A stretch of 64,000 nt of DNA, from assembly GCF_900185725.1 (NCBI RefSeq), contig NZ_FYAU01000016.1:62001-126000 (forward strand), in the 5' to 3' direction. The notes under the pieces are model-generated. The model was given only the letters and a program-made list of their open reading frames with translations. It did no database searches and was not told the DNA's origin. Source of the stretch: Stappia sp. TSB10P1A. GTDB taxonomy: Bacteria; Pseudomonadota; Alphaproteobacteria; Rhizobiales; Stappiaceae. Positions 1-8,564 of this stretch are shown here, piece by piece (position 1 is the stretch's first letter; each line of letters opens with the position of its first letter). The translations under genes and the position numbers were made by a program.

Positions 1-1
1 G

Positions 2-436
2 CCGGCACGGTTCGTGGCGCTGCAGGACGTCGAGATCGAGACGACGCCGGAGGCGCTGGCGGGACGCAAGATCTCCGTCATCGCCGGCACGGTGCACGAG
101 CGCTTTCTGCGCGCCTATTTCTCCGATGCGCAGATCCTCCCGTTCGACAGCGCAACGGAAGCGCGCGCGGCGCTCGGCACCGAGGAAGCGGTGGTGCATT
201 TCGGCGACGGGCTGTCGCTGTCGTTCTGGCTGAACGGCAAGACCTCGGGAGACTGCTGCGCCTTCGTCGGCGAGCCGTGGATCGAGCCGGGCTATTTCGA
301 CCGCGGCATGACCATCGCCTTCCGCAAGGAGGACGCGCTGCGGCAGGAGGCGGTGAACCACGCGCTCTACCGGCTGCAAGTGAAGGGCGTCTATGGCGAG
401 CTGTACCTGCGCTACTTCCCCGTCAGCTTCTACTGA
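2..436 (+). CDS. Family 3 periplasmic solute-binding protein, C-terminal part (partial)
   Basis: The frame is open to the left edge, so the signal peptide and first lobe lie outside the window; 144 residues are visible. The remaining part resembles the second lobe of amino-acid-type (SBP_bac_3) binding proteins of ABC importers: a strand-helix unit ISVIAGTVHERFLRAYF, a hinge-like segment with HFGDG, and a closing helix where the domain usually ends (EAVNHALYRLQVKGVYGELY). Such proteins bind a small solute in the periplasm and hand it to a membrane permease. The substrate cannot be read from this part. A GTG at position 14 is in frame but would give a truncated domain, so it is unlikely to be the true start. 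The stop overlaps the end of the convergent gene by 7 bases. Confidence 0.7.
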   Translation, partial: PARFVALQDVEIETTPEALAGRKISVIAGTVHERFLRAYFSDAQILPFDSATEARAALGTEEAVVHFGDGLSLSFWLNGKTSGDCCAFVGEPWIEPGYFDRGMTIAFRKEDALRQEAVNHALYRLQVKGVYGELYLRYFPVSFY

Positions 437-1305
437 GCGGCATCGCGGGGCGGCGCCTCGCGGCACGGTTCGGGCTCCGCCGCCGGCCGGGATATCCGGG
501 GCCGCAGGCCGCTGTCGGGATAAAGCCGCGTGAACGGCAGGGCGAGCGACCACAGATAGCGGGTCGGCCCGTCGTGCTGGTATTCGTCGAGACCAATCAC
601 CATCGCCTCGTGCCCGTCGGCCGGCTGGTCGACATAGGTGCGGAACAGCCGATCCCAGACGGACAGGTTGAAGCCATAGTTGGAATCCGTCTCGGTCCGG
701 ATCACCGAATGGTGGACCCGGTGCATGTCCGGCGTGACGACCAGCAGCCGCAACCAGCGGTCCAGCGCCAGCGGCAGGCGAACATTGGCGTGGTTGAACA
801 TGGCCGCGCCGTTCAGCACCACCTCGAAGACCAGCACGGCAACCGCCGGAATGCCGAAGACGAGGACGATCGCCGCCTTCCACAGCATCGAGAGGATGAT
901 TTCCAGCGGATGGAAACGCAGCGCCGTGGTCACGTCGAAATCGCGATCGGCATGATGCATCCGGTGGAGGCGCCACAGCAGCGGGACCTTGTGCGAGGCC
1001 CAATGCGCGGCCCAGACGGCGAAGTCCAGCAGGATGAAGCCGAGCAGACCGGCGAGCCACAGCGGCAGGCCGAGCGCGGGAAAGAGCCCGAGTTCACGCT
1101 CGCCCGCCCACAGCGCCACGCCGACGGCGGCCATCGGAAAGACGATGCGCAGGACGAGCGTGTCGGTGGCGACGATGGCAAGGTTGGTGGTCCAGCGGCG
1201 GGCCCGCGAGAACAGCCGCTTGCGGCGCGGCAACACCAGTTCGATCCCCGCCATGACGGCGAAGACGCCGAGAAACAGCAGCAGCCTGACGGTCGCCTCG
1301 CTCAT
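430..1305 (-). CDS. Sterol desaturase / fatty acid hydroxylase family membrane protein
   Basis: A 291-residue di-iron membrane oxidoreductase of the fatty acid hydroxylase superfamily. The histidine clusters that bind the two irons are visible: HWASHK, HRMHHAD and, later, HRVHHS. Several hydrophobic segments occupy the N-terminal half (from about residue 5, then around 60-110 and 150-190). Members hydroxylate or desaturate lipids such as sterols, carotenoids or fatty acids; the substrate here is unknown. The start was placed at the ATG preceded by GAGGAG 5 bases upstream instead of the longer frame, whose first 24 residues look non-coding. It appears monocistronic. Confidence 0.85.
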   Translation of the reverse strand: MSEATVRLLLFLGVFAVMAGIELVLPRRKRLFSRARRWTTNLAIVATDTLVLRIVFPMAAVGVALWAGERELGLFPALGLPLWLAGLLGFILLDFAVWAAHWASHKVPLLWRLHRMHHADRDFDVTTALRFHPLEIILSMLWKAAIVLVFGIPAVAVLVFEVVLNGAAMFNHANVRLPLALDRWLRLLVVTPDMHRVHHSVIRTETDSNYGFNLSVWDRLFRTYVDQPADGHEAMVIGLDEYQHDGPTRYLWSLALPFTRLYPDSGLRPRISRPAAEPEPCREAPPRDAAQ

Positions 1306-1414
1306 TGGCTCCTCATGGTTCCTCGCCGGTGGAGAACGGCGCTTGCACCTTACTCCATCCCATGAGACAGGAGCCACGGCACCTCAATCAACAGATCGCG
1401 ACCAAAGGCCACGG

Positions 1415-2068
1415 ATGACCGAGCTACTCTGGACCCGCCCGCACGGCGACACACCCGCCGCGGCGACGCTGCTGCTGGCCCATGGCGCCGGTGCGGCGAT
1501 GGATTCCGGCTTCATGAACCGCTTCGCCGGGCATGCGGCGGCGGCCGGCCTTGCCGTCGCCCGCTTCGAGTTCGCCTATATGGCGGCGCGGCGCAACGGC
1601 GGGGCGAAGCGGCCGCCGCCCAAGGCAGATCTGCTCGTCGGCGAATACCAGACCGCGCTGCAGGAGGTGCTGAAGAGCGTCGAGGGCCCGGTTCTGGTCG
1701 GTGGCAAGTCGATGGGCGGGCGCGTCGCCGCGATGCTGGCCGCCGGCGGCTCGCTGCCGAAACGGGTCTTGGGCGTCGTCTGCCTCGGCTATCCCTTCCA
1801 TCCGCAGGGCAAGCCGGACGACTGGCGGATGGCCCCTCTGGAAGGCGCGCGCCGGCCGGTGCTGATCGCGCAGGGCGACCGCGACGGCTTCGGCAATGCC
1901 GCTGAGCTCGCCGAGGTCAGCCTGCCGGCCCATGTCGAGCTTGTCTGGCTGGAGGATGGCAACCACGATCTTGCCCCGCGCGGGGCGTCGCCGGCCACTT
2001 GGGACGGCAATCTGGCGCTCGCCGCGAAAGCGGCTGCCGACTTCGCAGGGCGGATCGCCATCGCGTAG
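1415..2068 (+). CDS. Alpha/beta hydrolase, KANL3/Tex30-like (dienelactone-hydrolase superfamily)
   Basis: A 217-residue cytosolic protein with the alpha/beta-hydrolase layout. An oxyanion-type loop LLAHGAGAAMDS is followed by the nucleophile elbow GGKSMGGR (serine at about residue 96), an aspartate after the sixth strand in AQGDRDGFG, and a histidine in DGNHDL. This matches the small COG3571-type hydrolases, whose substrates are mostly unknown. The longer frame upstream runs through unrelated sequence, so the ATG at the start of MTELLW is chosen. The gene is convergent with the RND permease gene, separated by a 71-base gap that holds an inverted repeat. Confidence 0.8.
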   Translation: MTELLWTRPHGDTPAAATLLLAHGAGAAMDSGFMNRFAGHAAAAGLAVARFEFAYMAARRNGGAKRPPPKADLLVGEYQTALQEVLKSVEGPVLVGGKSMGGRVAAMLAAGGSLPKRVLGVVCLGYPFHPQGKPDDWRMAPLEGARRPVLIAQGDRDGFGNAAELAEVSLPAHVELVWLEDGNHDLAPRGASPATWDGNLALAAKAAADFAGRIAIA

Positions 2069-2089
2069 GGCCGGCGCGCCTTTTTCCCT

Positions 2090-2136
2090 GCCGCATTTTC
2101 ACGATGCGGCGCTGCGCGCCCGCTTGAAAATGCGGC
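2090..2136. terminator. Inverted repeat between convergent genes, possible bidirectional terminator
   Basis: An 11-base perfect inverted repeat (GCCGCATTTTC and GAAAATGCGGC) with a 25-base loop sits between the hydrolase and the RND permease, which end toward each other. There is no clear T-run directly after either arm, so termination is only a guess. Confidence 0.35.
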
Positions 2137-2139
2137 CGC

Positions 2140-5100
2140 CTATTCCGCCGGCACCTGCGCCGGCGGGCCGGAGCGGCCGGGGTCGCCGCCGCCATCGCGA
2201 TGCGGGTCGCGCTGCACGCTGACCATCCGCCGCAAATCGTCGCCGATACCGATCAGCGCCGGCACCAGCACCAGAACGAGAAGCGTGGCGGTGGCCAGGC
2301 CGAAGACGATGGTGATGGTCATCGGCATCAGGAAACGGGCCTGCAGGCTGGTCTCGAACAACAGCGGCGCGAGGCCGCCGATCGTCGTCAGCGAGGTCAG
2401 CAGCACCGCGCGCAGACGGTCCTGGGCGGAGGCGACCGCCGCCTCGGCGATGCTGCGTCCATCCTTGATATGATCCTCGAACCGGTCGACCAGGATGATC
2501 GAGTTGTTGACCAGGATGCCCGACAGGCCGAGCAGACCGACGAAGCTGAGGATGGTCAGGTCGTAGCCCATCAGGTAATGACCCGAGACCGCCCCGACGA
2601 CGCCGAAGGGGATGATCGACATCACCGCCAGCGGCTTGAAATAGCTGGCGAAGATCGCAGCGAGGATCAGATAGATCATCGACAGGGCGGCGACCATGCC
2701 GAGTTGCAGGTCGGAGAAGGCGGCGCGGCGCTCCTCCTCGCGGCCGGAATAGCGGTAGCCGACACCGTGCTTGCCGGCGAGCTCCTGCATCTTGCCGGTC
2801 TCAAGGTCGCGGACGATCTCGATGTTGGAGGTGATATCCGCATCGACATCGGCCGAGACGGAGACGGTGACGCGCCCGTCGCGGCGCTGGATCACCGAGA
2901 AGCTCTCGCGCTCGTCCAGCGTCACCACCTCGCTCAAGGGCACGAACTCGCCGCTGGGGGCCCGCAGCGACAGCTCGCGCAGGGCACCGCCGCCAAGCGC
3001 CACCTCCTGCATGACGCGGATGGTGATCTCCTCCTCGCCACGGGCAAAGCGCCGCGGGATCGAGCCTTCGAGGGCCGAGCGGATCTGGCGGGCTGCGTTC
3101 TCCACGGTGAAGCCGAGCGCCTTGCCGCGCGGGCTGAGCTCGATCACCAGTTCAGGCTTGCCATAGGGCAGGTCGTCGGCGACGCCATCGACGCCCGGAT
3201 AGGAGGTGAGCAGTTCCTGCAGTTCCAGCGAGGCTTCCTTCAGCGCCCGCGTGTCATCGCCGACGAGACGGATGTCGAGATCGCGCCCGGGAGGGCCGCC
3301 GCGCCGTTCGAAGACGGCGACACGCTTGGTGCCGGCGATCTCGGGAATGGCGCGCCGCCAGGCCTGGACGATCTCCGGGGTGCGGGTCGTACGCTGCTCG
3401 GAGGTGGTGAGCTGCACGTCGATGCTGGCGACATTGTTGCCGCGGCTGTTGCCGGACTGGCCGAGCGTTGCATAGGAGGCGACGACCAGCGTCTCGCCAT
3501 TGTCGGCCGTCAGCCGTGTCTCGGCCTCGCGCAGGGCGCCATCGATGCGCAGCAAGGCCTTTTCCGCATCCTCGACGGAAATGCCGGCGACAAAATCGAT
3601 GGTGGCGCGGATGTTTTCCGCCTCGGGCGAGGGGAAGAAGCGGAAGCCGACATGGTTGCCGCGCATCAGGCCGGCGGTCAGCAGCAGCATCGCCACGGCA
3701 ATGGCGACGGTGACATAGCGCCAGCCATAGGCCGAGCGCACGAACGCACGGAACGGCACGTCGCGGAACCAGGCGAAGCCGGCGTCGAAATTGCGGCGGA
3801 ACCAGCCGGGCTGCTCGTCGAAGGTCCGCTGCCTGCGGGCCCGGCGCATCAGCAGCAGCAGGAATTCCAGCGCCGAGGCCACCAGGAACAGCGCCACCAG
3901 CACGGCCACGTCGAAGACGATCTCGCCGAGCGCCTCGCGGCCGCCACGGGCCGGAACGGCGAGCCAGTCGAGCCAGACCGGCACGGTGATGTCCTCGCGC
4001 CCGGCAAGGCCGATGACGAACAGGCCCGGCACGCCGGCCAGCAGCACCACCCGCCACCAGTTCCATGACGGCGGGCGCGCCAGCGAATGGGCAAGATGCC
4101 CCGGCAGGACGAAGAAGCACTCGATGATGCTGGCGGCGATCACCGCAACGACGACCAGCGGCAGCACGCCCATGAGCTGGCCGATCGTGTCGCCCATCAA
4201 GGTGATCGGCATGAACGCGGCGATGGTGGTGGTCGAGGCGGCGATGATCGGCCAGAGCATGCGCCCGGCGCCCTCCTCCGCCGCCAGATAGGGACTGTCG
4301 CCCATGGCGATGCGGGTGGCGGTGTGCTCGCCGACGACGATGGCGTCGTCGACGATGATGCCGAGCGTCATGATCAGCGCGAACAGCGAGAACATGTTGA
4401 TGGTCTGCCCGGACATCCACATGAAGCCGAGCGTTGCCATCATCGCGACCGGAATACCGGCCGCCACCCACAGGGCGATGCGGCCGTTGAGGAACGCGAA
4501 CAGCACGATCACCACGACGAAAAGGCCGGAGATGCCGTTCTGCACCAGGATCATGATGCGGTCGGTGAGCGCCTCGGCGCGGACCTCGTACTTGACCAGT
4601 TCCAGCGAGGCGGGAAGCTGCGGCGCGATCTCGGCCAGGTAGCGGTCGAGAATGGCGTTGACCTTCAACTGGTCGGCGCGGGCCGAGCGCTCGACATTGA
4701 TCTCCACCGCGCGCATGCCGTCGGAATAGCCGATGACCTGGGTGCGGTCATAGCCGCGCGACACCTCGCCGACATCGCGGAGCTGGGTCTTCTCGCCGGT
4801 CGGGAAGGACTTGACGACGATGCGGCTGATCGCCTCCGGCGAGGTGGTGTCGGCGACCGCCCTCACCTGCCGCTCGACCCCGCCCTGCAGGTCGCCGGAC
4901 GGAAGGTCCCGGGTGTTGGCGGCCACGCGCTCGGAAATGTCGGCAAGCGTCATGTCGAGGCGGCGCAGCTCGCGCTCCGGCACCTTGATCACATATTCGG
5001 TGTCGCGAAAGCCGTTGAAGGAGACCTTGTCGATGCCGCGGTCGATCAGATCGTCGCGGATCTGGCGGGCGAAGGCCTTCAGCGCCTCCTCGCTGAACGG

Positions 5101-5553
5101 CCCGCGCAGCGCGACGCGGGCGACCCGGTCGAACCAGTTGGACAGGGAAATCACCGGCCGTTCCGCGTCTTCGGGAAGGGTGGTGACGCCGGCGACTGCC
5201 TGTTCGACGTCCGACATCGCCTTCTGCATGTCGGCGCCTTGGAGGAATTCGAGGCGGATCGTCCCCGAGCCCTCGCGGGCATAGGAGATCATCTCGTCGA
5301 CATTGTCGAGGAAGCGCAGTTCCGGCTCGATGGCCTGGAGGATGTTCTTCTCCACGTCCTCGGCGCTGGCCCCCGGCCAGGAGACGGAGACGGAAATGCG
5401 GTCGATGACGATCTGCGGAAAGAACTCGGCGTTCAGCCGGGCAAGGCCGAAGGCGCCGAACAGGATCATCAGCACCATGACCAGGTTGGCGGCATTGGGA
5501 TGGCGCAGGAAATGGCCGATGATGCCGCGCGGAACGAAGCCGGTGTCACGCAT
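2140..5553 (-). CDS. RND family efflux permease (AcrB/CzcA superfamily)
   Basis: A 1137-residue inner-membrane proton-driven efflux pump. The first transmembrane helix lies near residues 13-35 and a large periplasmic loop follows. The fourth-helix region carries the paired acidic residues expected for proton relay (GIIVDDAIVVGEH), and the C-terminal half repeats the fold (GLSGILVNNSIILVDRFED). Between the normal sixth and seventh helices there is extra sequence with two additional hydrophobic stretches (about residues 500-517 and 541-567), which makes it longer than the usual ~1030-1050. It lies 3 bases downstream of its membrane-fusion partner. No TolC-type outer-membrane gene is adjacent. 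Substrates may be drugs, lipids or other organics; the sequence does not tell. Confidence 0.92.
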   Translation of the reverse strand: MRDTGFVPRGIIGHFLRHPNAANLVMVLMILFGAFGLARLNAEFFPQIVIDRISVSVSWPGASAEDVEKNILQAIEPELRFLDNVDEMISYAREGSGTIRLEFLQGADMQKAMSDVEQAVAGVTTLPEDAERPVISLSNWFDRVARVALRGPFSEEALKAFARQIRDDLIDRGIDKVSFNGFRDTEYVIKVPERELRRLDMTLADISERVAANTRDLPSGDLQGGVERQVRAVADTTSPEAISRIVVKSFPTGEKTQLRDVGEVSRGYDRTQVIGYSDGMRAVEINVERSARADQLKVNAILDRYLAEIAPQLPASLELVKYEVRAEALTDRIMILVQNGISGLFVVVIVLFAFLNGRIALWVAAGIPVAMMATLGFMWMSGQTINMFSLFALIMTLGIIVDDAIVVGEHTATRIAMGDSPYLAAEEGAGRMLWPIIAASTTTIAAFMPITLMGDTIGQLMGVLPLVVVAVIAASIIECFFVLPGHLAHSLARPPSWNWWRVVLLAGVPGLFVIGLAGREDITVPVWLDWLAVPARGGREALGEIVFDVAVLVALFLVASALEFLLLLMRRARRQRTFDEQPGWFRRNFDAGFAWFRDVPFRAFVRSAYGWRYVTVAIAVAMLLLTAGLMRGNHVGFRFFPSPEAENIRATIDFVAGISVEDAEKALLRIDGALREAETRLTADNGETLVVASYATLGQSGNSRGNNVASIDVQLTTSEQRTTRTPEIVQAWRRAIPEIAGTKRVAVFERRGGPPGRDLDIRLVGDDTRALKEASLELQELLTSYPGVDGVADDLPYGKPELVIELSPRGKALGFTVENAARQIRSALEGSIPRRFARGEEEITIRVMQEVALGGGALRELSLRAPSGEFVPLSEVVTLDERESFSVIQRRDGRVTVSVSADVDADITSNIEIVRDLETGKMQELAGKHGVGYRYSGREEERRAAFSDLQLGMVAALSMIYLILAAIFASYFKPLAVMSIIPFGVVGAVSGHYLMGYDLTILSFVGLLGLSGILVNNSIILVDRFEDHIKDGRSIAEAAVASAQDRLRAVLLTSLTTIGGLAPLLFETSLQARFLMPMTITIVFGLATATLLVLVLVPALIGIGDDLRRMVSVQRDPHRDGGGDPGRSGPPAQVPAE

Positions 5554-5556
5554 GGC

Positions 5557-6948
5557 TCAACCGCCCGTGTTGGCGCCGCGCTGGCGCGGTTCGGAAACGA
5601 GAAGCCCCTCGCCCGCCTTGTCGAGCCGGGTCGAGACGAGACGATCGCCGGTGGCAAGCTCGCCGGACACGATCACATGCGTGCCGTCGAAGGCGAGCAG
5701 GCGCACATCGCGGCGGCGGGTGCGGTTGTCGGCATCGACCACGAAGACATGGTCGGTGCCGTAGATGGCGCCTTCGGGAATGCGGGCCGAGGCCGGATAG
5801 GTGCGGTCGGCAAGGCGCAGCTCGACGAAGGCGCCGGGCCGCAGCGCCGGCTGCCCCTCCTCCACCGCGACGCTGGCATAGACGTCGATGCCGCCGCGCG
5901 CCAGCGCCACCTCGGCGCCGACCCGGCGGATCTCGCCGCGATAGGCGACCGGCTCGCCACCGATATACCACAGCACCTCGACGGGACGGCCGACGACGGT
6001 GCCGCTGTCGGCCAGGATGCGGCCATACTGATTGTCGGAGAGAGTGAAGCGAACCTCCAGCGCGTCGCGCGCATAAAGGGTCGCGACCACGTCGTTGACG
6101 CCGACGAGCCGGCCGATCGCGGCATTCTCGGAGCGCACCACGGCGTCGAAGGGTGCCTTCAGCACGGTGTCGGCAAGGTGTTTCTCGGCCTGCGACAGGC
6201 GCCATTGCAGGCGCTCGATGGCGGCCTGCTGCTGCTCGACGCGGGCCTTCTCGACATCCAGCGCATAGCGGCGCTGCTCGAGCGCCTGGCCGCGCTGGGA
6301 CACCAGCAGGCGGCGCTCGTCGACGGCGCGCTCGGTGACGGCGCCCGAGCCCATCAACTGCTCGGCCCGCTGCAGGTCACGCTCGGCGAACTCGAGCTGC
6401 TCGCGGGCGCGCTCGACATTGCCTTCCTCGGTGGAAACGCGGCCCCGCGCCTCGACAAGGGCGGCGCGGGCCTCGGCAAGATTGGCGCGCGCCTCGGTGA
6501 CCGCGCCCTGGTACTGGAAGGGATCGACGGCCACGAGGTCCTCGCCGGCGGAAATGATGGCGCCGGCCTCCAGCGCCGGGTTGACGCGGACGATCTCGCC
6601 CGCCACCAGGGCGCGCAATTCGGCGGTGCGTGCCGCCGTCACCTCGCCATAGAGGGAGAGCATCGGCGCGTGGTCACGCACCTCCACCGGCATGGTCTGG
6701 ACGATATAGGAGGTCTCCCGGGCCGGGCGCACCGGCACCGGGTCCTTGGCGAGGATCAGCCGGTTCATGCCGACATAGGCGGCCAGCAGGATCGCCAGCG
6801 CGATGGCCGCCTGCAACACAAGCTTGACGGCCAGGATGCCGGTGCGGCGGGCCGAGCGGGGGCGGTCTGCCGGGCGCTCGAACGCCACCTCGCCCCTGGG
6901 AGTGCGGTTCGCCTCGTCGACCGATTTCAGCATGACACTCTTTTCCAC
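5557..6948 (-). CDS. RND efflux periplasmic adaptor (HlyD/AcrA-type membrane fusion protein)
   Basis: A 463-residue adaptor that links the RND permease to an outer-membrane channel. After a basic N-terminus, one transmembrane anchor (about residues 43-62) is followed by a split biotinyl-lipoyl domain around a long charged alpha-hairpin rich in E, R, A and Q (about 150-240), then beta-barrel and membrane-proximal domains. The frame can begin at a GTG (6948) or at an ATG 15 bases later (6933); both have weak purine-rich ribosome sites and I cannot decide. It is co-transcribed with the permease gene. Confidence 0.9.
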   Translation of the reverse strand: MEKSVMLKSVDEANRTPRGEVAFERPADRPRSARRTGILAVKLVLQAAIALAILLAAYVGMNRLILAKDPVPVRPARETSYIVQTMPVEVRDHAPMLSLYGEVTAARTAELRALVAGEIVRVNPALEAGAIISAGEDLVAVDPFQYQGAVTEARANLAEARAALVEARGRVSTEEGNVERAREQLEFAERDLQRAEQLMGSGAVTERAVDERRLLVSQRGQALEQRRYALDVEKARVEQQQAAIERLQWRLSQAEKHLADTVLKAPFDAVVRSENAAIGRLVGVNDVVATLYARDALEVRFTLSDNQYGRILADSGTVVGRPVEVLWYIGGEPVAYRGEIRRVGAEVALARGGIDVYASVAVEEGQPALRPGAFVELRLADRTYPASARIPEGAIYGTDHVFVVDADNRTRRRDVRLLAFDGTHVIVSGELATGDRLVSTRLDKAGEGLLVSEPRQRGANTGG

Positions 6949-7255
6949 TCGAATGCTCTCTTGCGCGCGTCCTCATGCCCTATAGGCATTCCGGCGCGGA
7001 CTGGATTGCTTCGCGGACGCAAATACCGCAGGTGCGAACTATTCTAGCGGCGCAACGCGCTTGCAAGATGAAGAGTGTATCAAATTGTGCCCAGGGCGAC
7101 TCCTGCCACAGACGGCGACAGGAGAGCGCGATTTTCGCTCCGTTTCCGCCAATGACGGCAGGCCGGCTTGATGTACGTCAACACCCGCCCGTTCGAGGTG
7201 TGCCACGCTGATCCCGCAATCTTAAGGGGATCTGCAGCAGGGAGTTCAGCCAGTC
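6949..7255. other. Divergent intergenic region, efflux operon / repeat protein
   Basis: About 307 bases separate the efflux operon (minus strand) from the small proline-rich repeat protein (plus strand). The region holds a TTGAN6TCAA-type dyad (listed separately) and no other coding potential I can support. No clear sigma-70 promoter could be picked with confidence. Confidence 0.6.
7168..7181. promoter_or_regulatory. FNR/FixK-type box (TTGATGTACGTCAA)
   Basis: The 14-mer fits the TTGA-N6-TCAA consensus of CRP/FNR-family regulators of low oxygen in alphaproteobacteria (FnrL, FixK) at all eight fixed positions. It lies 75 bases before the small repeat-protein gene and about 250 bases before the efflux operon start. 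Whether it is functional is inference. Confidence 0.45.
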
Positions 7256-7558
7256 ATGACGTCCCAGCCCGACAACGAACCCGGCAACCCGGACACAAGC
7301 ACGCCGCCCGTGATCACTGATACATCCGTACCGGAAGTCGCGCTCGGCTGGATGAATCCGGTCGGTCCCGATCCCATCCTTTACCCGGATCCGCCGCCTC
7401 CTCCCCCGCCGCCACCGGCGAGCGGCACACCCGACATCGGTTCCGGCACGCCCGATATCGGATCCGGCACGCCGGACGTGGGGTCGGGCACGCCCGATGT
7501 CGGCTCCGGTACTGCCGATCTGGCGTCGGGCACTCCGACCGTGCCCAAGGACGACTGA
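7256..7558 (+). CDS. Small proline-rich protein with SGTPD[IV]G heptad repeats, unknown function
   Basis: A 100-residue acidic low-complexity protein that I do not recognise. An N-terminal third rich in P, D and T is followed by nine consecutive prolines and then about five heptads of the form SGTPDIG / SGTPDVG that degenerate toward the C-terminus. There is no signal peptide or membrane segment. The repeats differ widely at synonymous positions (for example GGC/GGT, ACA/ACG/ACT, GAC/GAT), which suggests selection on the protein and not a recent slippage artefact. A GGGAG lies about 12 bases before the ATG. The nine-proline run would probably need EF-P for translation. It is convergent with hslO, 9 bases apart. 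Confidence 0.6.
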   Translation: MTSQPDNEPGNPDTSTPPVITDTSVPEVALGWMNPVGPDPILYPDPPPPPPPPPASGTPDIGSGTPDIGSGTPDVGSGTPDVGSGTADLASGTPTVPKDD

Positions 7559-7567
7559 CGCGAGAGC

Positions 7568-8557
7568 TCAGAACTCGCCGGGGCTGTAGTCGTAGCGGGT
7601 GTTGCAGAAGCGGCAGGTCACCTCGATGCGACCGCCGACGGTCATGTCGTCGCGCTCCTCCAGGGTGAATCCCTTGAGCATGGCCCGGATGCGTTCGTCG
7701 GAGCAGCGGCAGCGGTCGGCGAGCGGCTGCGGCGCGAAGACGCGCACACCGCGCTCGTGGAACAGGCGGAACAGCAGCCGCTCGGCGGTCATATCCGGAT
7801 CGCCGAGTTCGTCGTCGCGCAGGGTCTCGACCAGGGCGCGGGCCTCGCGCCAGGCGTCGTCTTCCTCGAACTCATGTTCCATCGCGCCCTCCGGCGCATC
7901 GCCCGGCGGCAGGTCGGCCTGGCGCATGCGCTCCGGCGCCTCGGGCAGGAACTGGGCCAGCACGCCGCCGGCCAGCCAGGAGTGACGTGGCTTGTCGCCG
8001 GCCCGGCGGTCGAGAACCTCGCCGACGGCAAGGCGCACCACGGTCGGGATCTGCTCCGACTGGGCGAAGTAGCGATGCGCCACCTCCTCCAGCGTGATGC
8101 CGTCCAGCGCGACGATGCCCTGATAGCGATTCATCGCGGCGCCCTGATCGACCGTCATGGCGAGATGGCCATGGCCGAGCAGCGAGGGCGTGTCGGTGCG
8201 CCCGGCCGCCTCCGCCGCCGCCACCGCCTCCGCGTCGAACTGGGCGCAGGCGCGCAAGCCGTCCGGCGTCTGGAAATCGACGACCAGCATGGAAACCGGG
8301 CCGTCGGTGGTGGTCTGCAGGGTGAAGCGGCCGTCGAACTTCAGCGAGGTGCCGAGCAGGGCGACGAGCGTCGCCGCCTCGCCGAGCAGGCGCGAGACCG
8401 ATGCCGGATAGGCATGGCGCTCCAGGATGCGGTCCAGCACCGGGCCGAGCATCACGGCGCGGCCGCGCACGTCCAGCGGCTCCACAGCGAAGGGAAGCAC
8501 GGCGTCCCGCCCGGCCGGGGTGACGCCCAGCCGTTCCAGTTCGTCCTGAACGCTCAT
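7568..8557 (-). CDS. hslO: Hsp33 redox-regulated chaperone
   Basis: A 329-residue cytosolic holdase that is activated by oxidation. The N-terminal domain contains the typical SVSRLLGEAATLVALL and LKFDGRFTLQ segments. The C-terminal zinc switch has its four cysteines as CRC (near residue 280) and CRFC close to the C-terminus, so the redox centre is intact. The start is placed at MSVQDE, since the longer frame adds 20 residues without family character. It lies 7 bases downstream of argF and is the third gene of an argD-argF-hslO operon, an arrangement common in alphaproteobacteria. Confidence 0.95.
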   Translation of the reverse strand: MSVQDELERLGVTPAGRDAVLPFAVEPLDVRGRAVMLGPVLDRILERHAYPASVSRLLGEAATLVALLGTSLKFDGRFTLQTTTDGPVSMLVVDFQTPDGLRACAQFDAEAVAAAEAAGRTDTPSLLGHGHLAMTVDQGAAMNRYQGIVALDGITLEEVAHRYFAQSEQIPTVVRLAVGEVLDRRAGDKPRHSWLAGGVLAQFLPEAPERMRQADLPPGDAPEGAMEHEFEEDDAWREARALVETLRDDELGDPDMTAERLLFRLFHERGVRVFAPQPLADRCRCSDERIRAMLKGFTLEERDDMTVGGRIEVTCRFCNTRYDYSPGEF

Positions 8558-8564
8558 GTCGGTC

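Noticed and set aside
2200-4068. 622-codon plus-strand frame opposite the RND permease
   Set aside because: Same type of antisense shadow; no ribosome site or family.
4087-7047. Long plus-strand open frame of 986 codons opposite the RND/adaptor genes
   Set aside because: High-GC antisense shadow: rich in H, R, D, Q and G without domains, lying exactly opposite two confident genes.
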